Assembly: GCA_029974875.1 (NCBI GenBank)
Contig: JARKQP010000207.1
Location: 1 to 13,879 of the forward strand
Direction of reading: 5' to 3'
DNA length: 13,879 bases
Source of the DNA: Mobilitalea sp.
Lineage (GTDB): Bacteria; Bacillota_A; Clostridia; Lachnospirales; Lachnospiraceae
A program made the position numbers and the translations under genes. The notes under the pieces are model-generated. The model was given only the letters and a program-made list of their open reading frames with translations, did no database searches and was not told where the DNA came from. How positions within the stretch are numbered: position 1 is the first letter of the stretch; each line of letters begins with the position of its first letter. Shown piece after piece: positions 1 to 7,157 of the stretch.

Positions 1-50
1 GCAGCCCTTAGTCATCGATACATATATTTTGTCTAATGCCTTAAGTTCTT
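1..50. other. Left edge, no gene seen
   Basis: This is the stretch downstream of the sugar-binding lipoprotein on the minus strand. It contains no hairpin terminator and no start codon with a convincing ribosome binding site, so the lipoprotein transcript may continue into a further gene off the left edge. RbsB-type binding proteins are usually encoded with an ABC ATPase and a permease, which would be expected there. Confidence 0.4.
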
Positions 51-1121
51 TTACTGCCAGCCGTCGGTACCATACTGGTCTACGTTGTCGGCAGAGATCA
101 GGAAGGTGTCAACCACTACATTTTTCTCAAGGGCTCCGCCATCCAGGAAGGTAAGGGCTGCTACCATGGAATCATAGCCGAGTGTTTCAGGGGATTGTGC
201 GCCGGTTCCTTCCATCTTCCCATTCTTAACCATTGTCTTGGCATCCGGGTTCCCATCAACTCCGTATACCATGATCTTATTCTCTAAGGTAACGCTGGAC
301 TGGTCGATTGCATTTACGGCACCCATAGCTGAAGGGTCGTTAACTGCGAATATGACCGACAGATCCGGATCAGCTACGATTGCATCTGCAGCCAAGCCCA
401 TGGAGGTTTCCTGATCCCCTTTTCCATCCAGTACATTCACAACTGTGTATTTCTTTCCGCTTTCATCCAGAGCCTTTATAAAACCGTCATAACGCTGTAC
501 ACAGGCACTTGCCCTCGGGGAATGAAGCACCAGGATTTTAGCTCCATCCTTCATCTTCTTGGCGGCATCAGCGCCTACTACATAGCCGGCATTATAGTTA
601 TCCGATGCGATGATCGTCTCAACAAGGTCAGCTGCATCCACCGGCGTATCAAAGTTAATTACCGGAACGCCTGCATCCTTCAACTGGTTTAACGCAGAGG
701 TACAGGCCGTTGAATCTGCCGGAGCCAGCAACAGGGCATCAATGCCGGAGCTGATCAGGTCGCTGATCCTGTCGTTCATGATTGACTGGTCCCCGTTTGC
801 ATCAACCTCTACTAAATTTACCGTTGCGCCTTTGTCTTCAACCGCCTTTTTCACGCCGTCCTCAACTGCCAGCCAGAAAGCATTATTCAAGGTCGCCGGT
901 GAATATCCGATCACATAGCTTTTACCGCTATCCTTTGCTTCTGCTCCGGCTGTATCCCCTCCTGTTGCAGCTTCCCCTGTTCCGGCATCCTTTGTCCCTG
1001 CTTCATTTGTTGTCTGTTGTGTTCCCGTTTCTTTGCCTTCGTTGTTTGCGCCGCCCGCACAAGCCGATAAGCTAAGTGCTACCAATGCTGACATTACTAC
1101 TGCTACTAACTTCCTTTTCAT
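51..1121 (-). CDS. RbsB-like sugar ABC transporter substrate-binding lipoprotein
   Basis: This is a 356-residue extracellular solute-binding protein of the periplasmic-binding-protein type I fold (ribose/galactose class, Peripla_BP_4). Residues 1-21 form a lipoprotein signal peptide with a lipobox ending LSLSAC, so Cys21 is the likely lipidated residue. Residues 22-67 are a low-complexity Gly/Thr/Ala/Glu linker. The binding domain starts near YVIGYSPATLNNAFW and carries family-typical stretches such as LISSGIDALLLAPADS, VINFDTPVD and IFAVNDPSAMGAV. The start is supported by GGAGGG at 1128-1133, six bases before the ATG. It is the presumed sugar-capture component of an importer. No ATPase or permease for it lies in the window, and the substrate cannot be read from sequence alone. 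The RpiR regulator just upstream is a plausible controller. Confidence 0.9.
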   Translation of the reverse strand: MKRKLVAVVMSALVALSLSACAGGANNEGKETGTQQTTNEAGTKDAGTGEAATGGDTAGAEAKDSGKSYVIGYSPATLNNAFWLAVEDGVKKAVEDKGATVNLVEVDANGDQSIMNDRISDLISSGIDALLLAPADSTACTSALNQLKDAGVPVINFDTPVDAADLVETIIASDNYNAGYVVGADAAKKMKDGAKILVLHSPRASACVQRYDGFIKALDESGKKYTVVNVLDGKGDQETSMGLAADAIVADPDLSVIFAVNDPSAMGAVNAIDQSSVTLENKIMVYGVDGNPDAKTMVKNGKMEGTGAQSPETLGYDSMVAALTFLDGGALEKNVVVDTFLISADNVDQYGTDGWQ

Positions 1122-1216
1122 TTTGAACCCTCCACTTTTTTATTATTTCAAAACAACGCGAGCCTCCCAATACAGTCTCCGTCATTATGACCAATAATTA
1201 ATCCCCCATGCCGTTT

Positions 1217-1222
1217 ATTATA
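1217..1222 (-). promoter_or_regulatory. Candidate -10 box for the sugar-binding lipoprotein gene
   Basis: The minus strand reads TATAAT here, which would give a leader of about 90 nt. No good -35 hexamer sits 16-18 bases upstream, so the promoter would need an activator or is misplaced. A 10-bp palindrome, AGCATATGCT at 1252-1261, lies just upstream of where a -35 would be and could be a regulator site. This is inference only. Confidence 0.3.
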
Positions 1223-1442
1223 TGTATTTTGTCTAGCTATAAGGTAATTGTAGCATATGCTCTCCGCCATTACAATACTATTTTTAATTTTTTTTATTAT
1301 TTTTTATTTGTATTAAATTTTTTTTACAACATAATGCAAGGAATATTGTCCCAATTCTCCCCTCTACCGCATTAATTTACAGGCAAAATCCAACAGGAAC
1401 CCTGAAATAAAAATGGATCCATCAGCCGCTCACCTGTGGCAA
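1223..1442. other. AT-rich intergenic stretch
   Basis: This is noncoding sequence between the second terminator after the RpiR gene and the lipoprotein promoter. It includes a long T-rich run on the plus strand (about 1270-1326), which is A-rich on the strand read as the lipoprotein upstream region. I see no ORF with a ribosome binding site here. Confidence 0.5.
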
Positions 1443-1475
1443 ATAAAAAAAGCCAAAGCCCTGCCTGACTTTGAC
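1442..1475 (-). terminator. Second rho-independent terminator downstream of the RpiR gene
   Basis: On the minus strand the arms GTCAAAGTC and GGCTTTGGC (two G-T pairs) enclose a 6-base loop. A run of seven T then leads into ATTT. The hairpin is on the transcript that leaves the RpiR gene and lies about 100 nt after the first terminator. It separates that gene from the lipoprotein gene. Confidence 0.75.
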
Positions 1476-1527
1476 TTAATTAGCCGCTGAAACCTACCGG
1501 CCCTCGATTGTACTATGGGCTATGACA

Positions 1528-1560
1528 GGAAGCTGTATTTGCTTCCCGACAACAGCTTCC
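1528..1560 (-). repeat. Inverted repeat between the two terminators
   Basis: A perfect 9-bp inverted repeat (GGAAGCTGT / ACAGCTTCC) with a 15-base loop lies between the two terminators. There is no T-tract, so it is not itself a terminator. It could be part of a short structured RNA that ends at the second terminator. Confidence 0.5.
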
Positions 1561-1565
1561 CGGTA

Positions 1566-1606
1566 ATATAAAATAGAGATTAGCAGTTAACTCCTGCTAA
1601 TCTCTA
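1566..1606 (-). terminator. Rho-independent terminator of the RpiR-family gene
   Basis: A perfect 13-bp stem (1574-1586 with 1594-1606, 7-base loop) is followed on the minus strand by TTTTATATT. It begins 14 bases after the stop codon of the regulator gene, which is the expected position for its own terminator. Confidence 0.9.
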
Positions 1607-1619
1607 CCTAAAGGGATAT

Positions 1620-2513
1620 TTATATTCTTTCACTTTCCAGACACTGTGTGGTCTCATAATATTTATCTATAATGGAACTCTTTACCCGTAAGGCCGTATA
1701 CATGTAGAGGCAATCCACCAGGGTGATCTGGACCACATTTTCTGAGGATGGCTCAAATGGCGTTATCCCCTTCCTGCCAAGGTTATCCATGCCGGATACG
1801 GAGAAAAACGGATATTCAACGGCGTTGGCAAGGGGTGAATTTTTCGCACTGGTGATTCCCACCGTAATTGCGCCGCGCTTCCTTGCCAATTCCGTTGCGT
1901 TTACTACGGACCTGGAACGCCCCAGATTGCTGATGGCTATCACTACATCCCCCTTCTCGCATAGATAAGCACCCACGATTTGTTCGTGGGGATCACGGTA
2001 GCAGACGCTGTTAATTCCCATCCGATAGAATCTATTTTTGCCACTTTCTGCTGCCAGATAAGAACGCCCGACTCCTAAAAACAGGATCCGCTTTGCCTTT
2101 AGTATGTATTCACTTACCTTGCTCATTTGCTCCACATCCAGGATGGAAAGGGTGTCTGTCAGCATCTGGATATTGGTACGGAATACCTTTTGGCAGATTT
2201 CCTGCATATCGTCATTTTCAGATATACCTCCATAAATAAACGGGGTTGAATCCTCCTCCGCCTGACCCGTGTCCTTCTGTCCCATGGAAACAGCAATGGC
2301 CAGCTGGAACGCCTTATAATTCTTATATCCCATTTCCTTGACATATCCGGTAACAGAGGCTGCACTTACACCACTATTTTTCGCCAGCTCGTGTATTCCC
2401 ATGAATGCTGCTTCACTATAGTGGCCGATTAAATAGTCGGAAATCTGCTGCATAGCTGGATTCATATTATTGTATCGGTTATTAATTTCAATTATGATAC
2501 TTGGAGTAGTCAT
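1620..2513 (-). CDS. MurR/RpiR-family transcriptional regulator
   Basis: This is a 297-residue regulator with the two-domain layout of the family. An N-terminal helix-turn-helix of the HTH_6 type occupies roughly residues 1-77 (recognition region around IHELAKNSGVSAASVTGYVK). A C-terminal SIS sugar-phosphate isomerase-like domain occupies roughly residues 125-255 (ILFLGVGRSYLAAES, VVIAISNLGRSRSV, AITVGITSAKNSPLANA). SIS domains in this family bind phosphosugars, so the protein probably senses a sugar phosphate and controls a nearby sugar gene. The RbsB-like lipoprotein gene downstream on the same strand is the obvious candidate. The start has GGGAGG at 2520-2525, six bases before the ATG. Its leader carries an unusual 22-bp tandem repeat, and the gene is closed by two terminators. 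Confidence 0.9.
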   Translation of the reverse strand: MTTPSIIIEINNRYNNMNPAMQQISDYLIGHYSEAAFMGIHELAKNSGVSAASVTGYVKEMGYKNYKAFQLAIAVSMGQKDTGQAEEDSTPFIYGGISENDDMQEICQKVFRTNIQMLTDTLSILDVEQMSKVSEYILKAKRILFLGVGRSYLAAESGKNRFYRMGINSVCYRDPHEQIVGAYLCEKGDVVIAISNLGRSRSVVNATELARKRGAITVGITSAKNSPLANAVEYPFFSVSGMDNLGRKGITPFEPSSENVVQITLVDCLYMYTALRVKSSIIDKYYETTQCLESERI

Positions 2514-2524
2514 TTAATACCTCC

Positions 2525-2699
2525 CTTGGTTTTACTTTTGCTCTACTTGGCTTTGCCTTTGCTCTACTTTGGCTTTGTCTTTACCCTACTTTGGCTTTGC
2601 CTTTGCTCTACCTTGGCTATGCCTTTTACTCTGCCTTTACTCTACCTTAGCTCTGCCTTTACTCTACTCTGGTTCTGCTTTTTCTTTGTCTTTATTTTG
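2525..2699 (-). repeat. 22-bp degenerate tandem repeat in the RpiR gene leader
   Basis: There are about eight degenerate units of 21-23 bp, each made of two related 11-bp halves. On the transcribed strand the halves read approximately TAGAGYAAAGG and CAAAGCCAAAG. Unit boundaries on the plus strand are 2525-2545, 2546-2566, 2567-2588, 2589-2610, 2611-2633, 2645-2666 and 2667-2688, with single half-units at 2634-2644 and 2689-2699. The transcribed strand is almost all purine. The array ends within the ribosome binding site of the regulator gene. It is not coding on the transcribed strand because TAG and TAA recur in changing frames. Confidence 0.85.
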
Positions 2700-2743
2700 T
2701 CCAAATGAATTATTTAGCCGACCAATATTAAATTTAATTTACA

Positions 2744-2749
2744 ATTATA
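2744..2749 (-). promoter_or_regulatory. Candidate -10 box for the RpiR-family gene
   Basis: The minus strand reads TATAAT in a very AT-rich block just upstream of the tandem repeat. The matching -35 is poor. If it is used, the whole repeat array is transcribed as part of a 5' leader of about 225 nt. Confidence 0.3.
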
Positions 2750-2851
2750 TTTTATAACAAAATAAATTTTACCAGTATTATTTCAATATATCAAGTTTAT
2801 TTTTGTTATTCAGTCACTTATTCCTATTTTTTAAGATTCTATGTAAATATA

Positions 2852-3041
2852 AAAGTGAAGCTGAAGGCCGAAATTAAGCAGGAACCGGCCTTTACCTTTC
2901 CCAAGGGATATAAAACCGGCGGAGAATTCCAGGTTATCATCTGTCGTTCCCCGCCGGCAATAGTATCGTTTATCTAACAGGTTTTAAGACCGGACCGCCG
3001 CCCTTAAGTCCATATTTTCGGGCAGCGATAAAGCTCATTTT
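2852..3041. other. GC-richer noncoding patch, possibly gene debris
   Basis: The base composition of this patch is clearly higher in G+C than the AT-rich sequence to its left. The plus strand stays open from about 2855 to 2975 with a codon pattern that looks protein-like (EPAFTFPKGYKTGGEF). The minus strand has a 22-codon ORF at 2970-3038 (KYGLKGGGPVLK). Neither has a ribosome binding site. An imperfect inverted repeat pairs CCGGCGG (2916-2922) with CCGCCGG (2951-2957). I do not recognise a family. It could be a decayed gene or a structured intergenic element. Confidence 0.35.
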
Positions 3042-3530
3042 TTAATTAATCGAAAAATACATGATATGCATATCTGAATACACACCATTCTTTAACCGGA
3101 AGCCCCCAGGGATCGTACCCACAATCTCAAAGCCGATTTTACGGTAGGTATGGATGGCCGCTAAATTCCCTGTCACAACTGCATTATACTGCATCCCCTT
3201 AAAACCCAGCTCCTTTGCCTGTTCAATTGATTTCCTTACCAAGGGTTCAGCTAATTTTTTACCACGGTACTCTTTGGCAATGGCATAGCTGGCATTCGCC
3301 ACATGGCTGCATCTGCCGATATTATTCGGATGCAGGATAAAGTAACCGGCAATCTTCCCGTCCACCAGAATGCAGGTTACGGCAGATTGGTCTGCCAGCA
3401 TTTTTTCAAATTCCATTTCCCCTAATGGGTTTTCCCCTGGAAAAGCAACCCCATCCACTACAATGTCATTCCAAATATCCTTTAAGAACCCTATCTCTTC
3501 CTTTTCGTAAGACCGAAGCGTAATATTCAT
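3042..3530 (-). CDS. GNAT-family N-acetyltransferase
   Basis: This 162-residue protein has the GCN5-related acetyltransferase fold, which transfers an acetyl group from acetyl-CoA to an amine. Motif A and its helix are visible as YAIAKEYRGKKLAEPLV, followed by motif B-like GMQYNAVVTGNLAAIHTYRKIGF. The acetyl-CoA loop is atypical: the R-x-x-G-x-G/A pattern reads RGKKLA, with Lys where the middle Gly is usual. A longer reading frame with an upstream ATG at 3629 exists. I chose 3530 because AAAGGAG at 3538-3544 sits seven bases before it and the upstream ATG has no ribosome binding site. The substrate is unknown. It is a single-gene unit with its own promoter. Confidence 0.85.
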   Translation of the reverse strand: MNITLRSYEKEEIGFLKDIWNDIVVDGVAFPGENPLGEMEFEKMLADQSAVTCILVDGKIAGYFILHPNNIGRCSHVANASYAIAKEYRGKKLAEPLVRKSIEQAKELGFKGMQYNAVVTGNLAAIHTYRKIGFEIVGTIPGGFRLKNGVYSDMHIMYFSIN

Positions 3531-3634
3531 CCCTGCTCTCCTTTGTTGATTATAAGTTAGTTGATTATATAAGCTATCAGAAGCCAGCTGCACTTTAAGT
3601 CCTGATAAAAGGCGCTGTATTTGTACCATGCATC

Positions 3635-3669
3635 CCGATTACAATACACTGGTTTGCTTCCCTAATCGG
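3635..3669 (-). repeat. Inverted repeat in the acetyltransferase leader
   Basis: CCGATTA (3635-3641) pairs with TAATCGG (3663-3669) around a 21-base loop. It lies within the predicted 160-nt leader, between the promoter and the start codon. There is no T-tract, and its function is unknown. Confidence 0.4.
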
Positions 3670-3698
3670 AATTATAATAACTCCAAATGACTCCGCCA

Positions 3699-3727
3699 AG
3701 TATAAATATAGTATATGTTGATATCAA
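3699..3727 (-). promoter_or_regulatory. Sigma-A-type promoter of the acetyltransferase gene
   Basis: The minus strand has TTGATA (3722-3727), a 17-base spacer and TATACT (3699-3704). Each hexamer matches consensus at five of six positions. Transcription would begin near 3692, giving a leader of about 160 nt to the chosen start codon. Confidence 0.75.
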
Positions 3728-3732
3728 CATAT
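3713..3732. promoter_or_regulatory. Perfect 20-bp palindrome, candidate operator
   Basis: ATATGTTGATATCAACATAT is a perfect palindrome centred between 3722 and 3723. It covers the whole -35 hexamer of the acetyltransferase promoter. A dimeric repressor bound here would block RNA polymerase. The TTGATATCAA core resembles winged-helix (MarR-like) operators, but no such regulator gene is in the window. Confidence 0.6.
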
Positions 3733-3778
3733 CTTAAATTATAAAGCATTTACCGGATATGGCAAGTGGGTCAGCTGC

Positions 3779-3823
3779 AAAAGAGCTATTTCAATAATCC
3801 TCCGATTACTAAAATAGCTCTTT
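3779..3823 (-). terminator. Probable terminator of the amino acid transporter operon
   Basis: A 12-bp stem (AAAGAGCTATTT with AAATAGCTCTTT) surrounds a 20-base loop, about 55 bases after the stop codon of the last operon gene. On the minus strand the stem runs into only four T, so termination may be incomplete. The inverted repeat itself is unambiguous. Confidence 0.65.
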
Positions 3824-3877
3824 ATTCGTACAAATATTTTCTTCCCGTATAATAACCCGGCGTAATATCCTTTAAAA

Positions 3878-4774
3878 TTACTCGATAACTCCGCCCTCAA
3901 CAACGAGGTTATCTGGAGATGCAGCATCACCATAAACAGGTGCTAAGGTTTCAGCATAATTTGCATGGAAGAACTGCTCCTCCCCTAAGGCCTTGATCTC
4001 ATCATTTAACCAGGTTAAAAGCTCTGTATTTCCTTTTTGTACTGCCGGTGCAATGGAATCAAGGCTGCCTAAGGATTCAACTCCAACGGTAAAGCCCTTA
4101 TTTTCAATCGCCCACGCCAGCACCTCAGTGTTATCGGTAGAAAATGCATCTCCCCGGCCATCCAGCAGTGCACCGTAAGCATCAGCATACTGGTCAAATT
4201 TAAGTAACTTTACATCAGGATAGTTCTCCGTAAAATATGTTTCAGCCGTAGTTCCTTTTGCAATGATTAAGGTTTTACCGTTCAGCTGCTCCGGTGCTGT
4301 AATTAATGCGCTGTCAGGAGATACCACGCCAAGTGCCACCTTCATATAGGGAAGGGCAAAATCAACCTTTTCTGCACGCTCTTTTGTAACGGTAAAGTTC
4401 GCAAGTATAATATCAACTTTAGCTGTTTCCAGGTATTCTACACGGCTGGCAGGGTCTACTGCAACATATTCGACCTCTACTCCCAGATCCTTTGCAATCC
4501 TATTCCCAAAGTATACATCATAGCCCTGGTAGGTTCCGTTTTCATCCACGTAGCCAAAGGGCTTCTTATCACTGAATACCCCGATGATAACCTTTTTGCT
4601 TTCTTTAATCTCATTCAGCGTCCTGGCGGTTCCCGCAGGGGTTTTCGTATCCGCTGCTGTAGGGGCAGTTCCCTGACCATCTGTTGTTCCATTATTGCTT
4701 TTGCAGGCTGTAAAAGCTGTTGCCAGCAGGGCAAGGCTTAAAAGTAAGACTAGTATTTTTTTTGTTTTTTTCAT
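3878..4774 (-). CDS. Polar amino acid ABC transporter substrate-binding lipoprotein
   Basis: This 298-residue extracellular solute-binding protein belongs to family 3 (SBP_bac_3). A lysine-rich signal peptide ends at a lipobox (ATAFTAC), with Cys24 as the probable lipidation site. A Thr/Gly/Ala-rich linker follows, then the bilobed domain with GYDVYFGNRIAKDLGVE and VDIILANFTVTKERAEKVDF, stretches typical of glutamate/aspartate/cystine-type binding proteins. The exact ligand is not decidable by eye. An in-frame ATG at 4831 lacks a ribosome binding site. The ATG at 4774 has AGGAAGG at 4778-4784 and leads directly into the signal peptide. It is the last gene of a four-gene operon, after the ATPase, and is followed by a hairpin terminator. 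Confidence 0.92.
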   Translation of the reverse strand: MKKTKKILVLLLSLALLATAFTACKSNNGTTDGQGTAPTAADTKTPAGTARTLNEIKESKKVIIGVFSDKKPFGYVDENGTYQGYDVYFGNRIAKDLGVEVEYVAVDPASRVEYLETAKVDIILANFTVTKERAEKVDFALPYMKVALGVVSPDSALITAPEQLNGKTLIIAKGTTAETYFTENYPDVKLLKFDQYADAYGALLDGRGDAFSTDNTEVLAWAIENKGFTVGVESLGSLDSIAPAVQKGNTELLTWLNDEIKALGEEQFFHANYAETLAPVYGDAASPDNLVVEGGVIE

Positions 4775-4834
4775 ATTCCTTCCTCTTTTCCTGGGCAATA
4801 GTGCCATGTCCGGCGCTACCCCATAATTCATAAT

Positions 4835-5605
4835 TTATTTATTTGAACCGTGATGCACGGAATCAAAATCAAAGATATTTAAAAATTGCTTTGCTCTTTC
4901 TGTTTTTGGATTCGTAAAGAATTCCTCCGGCCCGCTCTCTTCCACGATGTTTCCTTCATCCAGAAAGATAATACGGTCCGCTATCGCCCTGGCAAACTGC
5001 ATTTCATGGGTTACAATAATCATGGTGCTGCCTTCCCTTGCCAACTCCAGCATGACATCCAACACCTCCCTGACCATTTCCGGGTCAAGGGCTGCCGTCA
5101 CCTCATCAAACAGCATGACCTTTGGATGCATGCACAGTGCCCTGACTATGGCCACCCTCTGCTTTTGTCCGCCGGATAATTGTCTGGGATAAGCTTTTTT
5201 CTTCTCGTACAGGCCTATGCGCTTTAACAACTCCTCTGCTTCTGCGGCGGCTTCTTCTTTCTTTCTCTTCTGCGCCTTTCTCGGTCCCAGAAGAATATTG
5301 TCAAGCACAGTCATATGTGGAAACAGGTCATAGCTTTGGAACACCATTCCTATATGCTGTCTGACCAAATGCATGCTCTTCTTCTGGTTGCTGATCAGGT
5401 CACCATTTAACAGGATCTCCCCTTCCTGGATCCCTTCCAGCCCGTTGATACACCGGAGCAGGGTGCTCTTTCCACAGCCGGAGGGGCCTAATACGACCAC
5501 CACCTCGCCCTTATGGATATCCAGTGAAATATCATTTAATACTGGCGTATTGTCAAATTCCTTTTTCAGATGTTTTATTTCTAATATTTTCTCAGTAGAT
5601 TCCAT
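4835..5605 (-). CDS. Polar amino acid ABC transporter ATP-binding protein (GlnQ-like)
   Basis: This 256-residue ATPase energises the importer on the cytoplasmic face of the membrane. Visible motifs are the Walker [10 protein letters not shown] (40-48), Q-loop Gln90, signature LSGGQ (143-147), Walker B VMLFDE (163-168) with catalytic Glu168, and the switch His200 in VTHEMQFA. The D-loop region reads DEVTAALDP, where many relatives have DEPTSALDP. Length and order match the GlnQ/HisP class. It starts seven bases after the preceding permease stop. Its GGAGG (5617-5621) overlaps the last codons of that gene, 11 bases from the ATG, which suggests coupled translation. Confidence 0.95.
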   Translation of the reverse strand: MESTEKILEIKHLKKEFDNTPVLNDISLDIHKGEVVVVLGPSGCGKSTLLRCINGLEGIQEGEILLNGDLISNQKKSMHLVRQHIGMVFQSYDLFPHMTVLDNILLGPRKAQKRKKEEAAAEAEELLKRIGLYEKKKAYPRQLSGGQKQRVAIVRALCMHPKVMLFDEVTAALDPEMVREVLDVMLELAREGSTMIIVTHEMQFARAIADRIIFLDEGNIVEESGPEEFFTNPKTERAKQFLNIFDFDSVHHGSNK

Positions 5606-5612
5606 ATTAATA

Positions 5613-6299
5613 TTAACCTCCCATGCTTACCCAGCGTTTCTCCAGCTTGGCTGAAAGCCGTGAAATCGGGTAGCAGACGATAAAGTAAAGAAAGAAAATA
5701 AATCCATAGATCCATAGGGATGCCGTCGGAGTTGTTAACCTGGAGGCCTCAATAATCTGCTGGCCCACCTTTACCACCTCAACGACACCGATCAGGACAA
5801 TTAATGAGGTGGTCTTAATCATCCTCGTAACCAGATTGATCGCCAGCGGAATTAACCGCCTCACTGTCTGGGGGATTATGATATATAAGTATATCTGGAA
5901 GCCCGTAAGCCCGACTGCCTTTCCGCTCTCATATTGGTGCTTTGGGATGGAGGCCAGCGCTCCCCGGACCAAATCCCCCATTTCCGCCGTACCCCACATG
6001 GTAAATACGATGATGGCGGATACTTCACCGGACAGATTGATGTGAAAGGTCCGCGTCACTCCAAAATACACAAGAAACAGCAGCACCAGCTGTGGCATAA
6101 TCCGTATAAACTCCAGATATATCCGGGTGACGGCTTTTGTAACCGGATTTTTAAGATTCATGATCATTCCCAGGATAATCCCCAGAAAGATCGAAATGAT
6201 TACCGAAATCAGGGAAATGCTGACCGTTACCCACAGGCCTTCTAAAATCCTGACAAAATTCCTGCCCTGAAAGAATAAATTAATTCCCAAATCCTGCAT
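5613..6299 (-). CDS. Polar amino acid ABC transporter permease (HisM/GlnP-like), second in operon
   Basis: This 228-residue inner-membrane permease of the His/Glu/Gln/Arg class probably has five membrane segments. The cytoplasmic EAA-type loop that contacts the ATPase is visible at about residues 122-144 ([20 protein letters not shown] followed by IPQ). The N-terminal part has the class-typical stretch [17 protein letters not shown]. Its start overlaps the end of the upstream permease by 20 bases and is preceded by an AGAGGAA-type site around 6309-6315. Overlap and paired permeases indicate a heterodimeric membrane channel. Confidence 0.93.
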   Translation of the reverse strand: MQDLGINLFFQGRNFVRILEGLWVTVSISLISVIISIFLGIILGMIMNLKNPVTKAVTRIYLEFIRIMPQLVLLFLVYFGVTRTFHINLSGEVSAIIVFTMWGTAEMGDLVRGALASIPKHQYESGKAVGLTGFQIYLYIIIPQTVRRLIPLAINLVTRMIKTTSLIVLIGVVEVVKVGQQIIEASRLTTPTASLWIYGFIFFLYFIVCYPISRLSAKLEKRWVSMGG

Positions 6300-6939
6300 A
6301 TCTCAGCTTCCTCTCTATTATTCTAAATACAGCCGATATTGGCAGTAAAACAATGCAATATGCGGTTACCAGCATGAGCAGCGCTTCATCCGTCTTATAG
6401 TAAAGCCCGATCAGGTCCTTCGCCACAAACATCAGGTCCGCCAAAGCTACTGCACTAAATACTGAGGTCTCCTTAAATAGGAAGATTACATTTGCACTAA
6501 AGGCAGGTATGGATACCGATATGGCCTGGGGAAGTATGATGTAGCGGAACACCTGCAGGTTCGTCAAGCCTATACTAAGCCCGGACTCCTTTTGTATGTC
6601 TGAAATAGAATCCAGCCCGCTCCGGAATGCCTCCGCCATATAGCTTCCTCCAAGGAAAACCAGGCCTATGATTGCACATGCCTCCGAGCTTAGCATAATC
6701 CCCAGCTTTGGAAGGCCAAAGTAGAGAAAAAACAATTGGATCAGCAAGGGCGTATTTCTTGACAGTTCTATGTATATTACCGTAATCCTGTTCAGTACCG
6801 GTATTTTAAAATATCTGACCAGGCTGCAGATTAGCCCTAATAGAATCGATAATAAAACACCTTTGACGGCAATATTCAGCGTCAACAATGCGGCTTCTGC
6901 GTATAATGGCGTGTATTGTCTTATAAAATCAAAATCCAT
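6280..6939 (-). CDS. Polar amino acid ABC transporter permease, first in operon
   Basis: This 219-residue permease is paralogous to the next gene, with the same class features: an early membrane segment (VLLSILLGLICSLVRYF), ELSRNTPLLIQLFFLYFGLP, and an EAA-type loop at about residues 116-138 (QKESGLSIGLTNLQVFRYII). It is the first gene of the operon. AGAGGAG lies just before the ATG (about 6943-6949). The sequence upstream is an unusually long, repeat-containing leader that begins at a strong promoter near 7400. Confidence 0.93.
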   Translation of the reverse strand: MDFDFIRQYTPLYAEAALLTLNIAVKGVLLSILLGLICSLVRYFKIPVLNRITVIYIELSRNTPLLIQLFFLYFGLPKLGIMLSSEACAIIGLVFLGGSYMAEAFRSGLDSISDIQKESGLSIGLTNLQVFRYIILPQAISVSIPAFSANVIFLFKETSVFSAVALADLMFVAKDLIGLYYKTDEALLMLVTAYCIVLLPISAVFRIIERKLRYAGFGN

Positions 6940-7041
6940 TGTCTCCTCTTTCCCGAGAAACAGACACCTATGTATCTGCCCTTTTCAATAATTATATTAT
7001 CAGAACCAAGCACATGTTCCGATAATCGAGATGCACGGCGC

Positions 7042-7095
7042 AAATGCAACGCCTTTTATGAGAAGTTAAAAGGCAACTTCTCATAACGTATATTA
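7042..7095 (-). repeat. Leader hairpin repeat, copy 1
   Basis: This is a 54-base unit that matches copy 2 (7158-7211) at 46 of 55 aligned positions, offset by 116 bases. It contains a perfect 12-bp stem (7056-7067 with 7075-7086) around the loop AAAAGGC. It also contains a competing 7-bp pairing (GCCTTTT 7051-7057 with AAAAGGC 7068-7074) that uses the loop. The two structures cannot form together. Confidence 0.75.
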
Positions 7096-7123
7096 CAGGA
7101 AGTAAGAATCAATTTCCTGTAAT
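7092..7123 (-). repeat. Central 10-bp hairpin of the leader
   Basis: ATTACAGGAA (7092-7101) pairs perfectly with TTCCTGTAAT (7114-7123) around a 12-base loop, between the two hairpin repeat copies. A wider pairing, TGCAACG (7045-7051) with CGTTGCA (7145-7151), encloses copy 1 and this hairpin. No T-tract follows, so it is not a terminator. Confidence 0.65.
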
Positions 7124-7157
7124 CAGCGTGCCCCTCAGGAGACACGTTGCACATCAT

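Noticed and set aside
2525..2699. CRISPR array
   Set aside because: Units are contiguous and degenerate with no unique spacers, and no cas genes are present.
2525..2699. TRAP-type (G/U)AG triplet binding site in the rpiR leader
   Set aside because: GAG/TAG triplets occur but not with the regular 2-3 base spacing TRAP needs, and no tryptophan genes are nearby.
2526..2757. Hydrophobic Leu/Phe-rich ORFs on the plus strand
   Set aside because: They are translations of the 22-bp tandem repeat read on the non-transcribed strand, have no ribosome binding site, and shift frame because 22 is not a multiple of three.
3531..3629. Longer acetyltransferase starting at 3629
   Set aside because: The added 33 residues do not look like part of the fold, and that ATG has no ribosome binding site, whereas AAAGGAG precedes the ATG at 3530.
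3739..3933. 64-codon minus-strand ORF
   Set aside because: It overlaps the end of the amino acid-binding protein gene in another frame and runs through the terminator hairpin, with no ribosome binding site.
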